Origin: Bhargavaea massiliensis
Lineage (GTDB): Bacteria; Bacillota; Bacilli; Bacillales_A; Planococcaceae
Length of the DNA stretch: 64,000 nucleotides
Assembly (NCBI RefSeq): GCF_018390575.1
Contig: NZ_JAHBCJ010000002.1
Span: 369,772-433,771 of the forward strand
Direction of reading: 5' to 3'
In this document: positions 63,931 to 64,000 of the stretch, in pieces
Layout: every line of letters starts with the position of its first letter
Position numbering within the stretch: position 1 is the stretch's first letter
Notes under the pieces: model-generated
Told to the model about the DNA's origin: nothing
Databases searched by the model: none
What the model saw: the letters and a program-made list of their open reading frames with translations, nothing else
Made by a program: the position numbers and the translations under genes

Positions 63931-64000
63931 GATGCCGTCCGGGCATCTCAGACTGTAGACAAAGTGAGTGTAATGCTCCTTTGTCTGCAGTTTTTTCTTT
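63931..64000 (+). terminator. two-hairpin terminator, repeat family copy 5
   Basis: A small gatgcc-gtcc-gggcatc hairpin (63931-63947) leads into ctcagactgtagacaaag, a middle with gtgag and ctcct, ctgcag and TTTTTTCTTT at the window edge. It ends the murE2-ylbF transcript. Confidence 0.88.

Overview
The window looks like chromosomal DNA of a moderately GC-rich Bacillales, most like the Planococcaceae (Sporosarcina, Planococcus, Bhargavaea and relatives). This rests on gene content and order, which follow the Bacillus subtilis ykvS-ykyB-ykuL-ccpC, ykqB-rnjA-rpoY-ykrA-ykrB-ykyA-pdhABCD-speA-yktABC-ylaFGHIN-ftsW-pycA-ctaABCDEFG-ylbA-ylbC-ylbF order with local replacements. I see no phage, insertion sequence with a transposase, CRISPR array, rRNA or tRNA. 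All assignments come from reading the sequence; no database search was run.

Layout. 0.2-5 kb: a lipoprotein, YkvS, a Spo0E-like peptide, a hydroxyacid dehydrogenase, YkyB, the c-di-AMP receptor DarB and the LysR regulator CcpC. 5.1-16.8 kb: a tightly overlapping seven-gene operon with an exported membrane protein, an ABC transporter, a Gly/Ser-rich membrane protein, a MoxR ATPase, a DUF58 protein and two membrane proteins carrying von Willebrand A domains. It has no counterpart at this place in B. subtilis. 16.8-24.5 kb: an MFS exporter, a regulator plus potABCD polyamine uptake operon, a CorA-like protein and a Cys-rich small protein. 24.6-30.6 kb: ktrC, rnjA-rpoY, a very small cationic-peptide gene, a HAD phosphatase, a repeat-rich spacer, peptide deformylase and YkyA. 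30.9-35.8 kb: the pyruvate dehydrogenase operon. 35.9-45.6 kb: a deacetylase-like lipoprotein, speA and conserved small genes around typA. 45.6-50.3 kb: ftsW and pyruvate carboxylase. 50.4-58.2 kb: heme A synthesis and the aa3/caa3 cytochrome oxidase genes with their assembly factors. 58.3-64 kb: an AI-2E-family permease, ylbA, ylbC, then an aspartokinase without ACT domains divergent from a second MurE-type ligase, and ylbF.

How the genes fit. Much of the window is central carbon and energy metabolism: PDH feeds acetyl-CoA, pyruvate carboxylase feeds oxaloacetate, CcpC is a TCA-cycle regulator, DarB is known in B. subtilis to contact pyruvate carboxylase, and the cta genes build the terminal oxidase. 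The least ordinary items are (1) the ACT-less aspartokinase/DAP-type MurE pair placed between ylbC and ylbF, (2) a 23-residue highly cationic peptide gene with a consensus promoter, a palindrome over its -10 box, a strong ribosome site and its own terminator, (3) the MoxR/VWA/ABC operon, and (4) a family of two-hairpin terminator repeats and a second GC-rich inverted-repeat family in the spacers.
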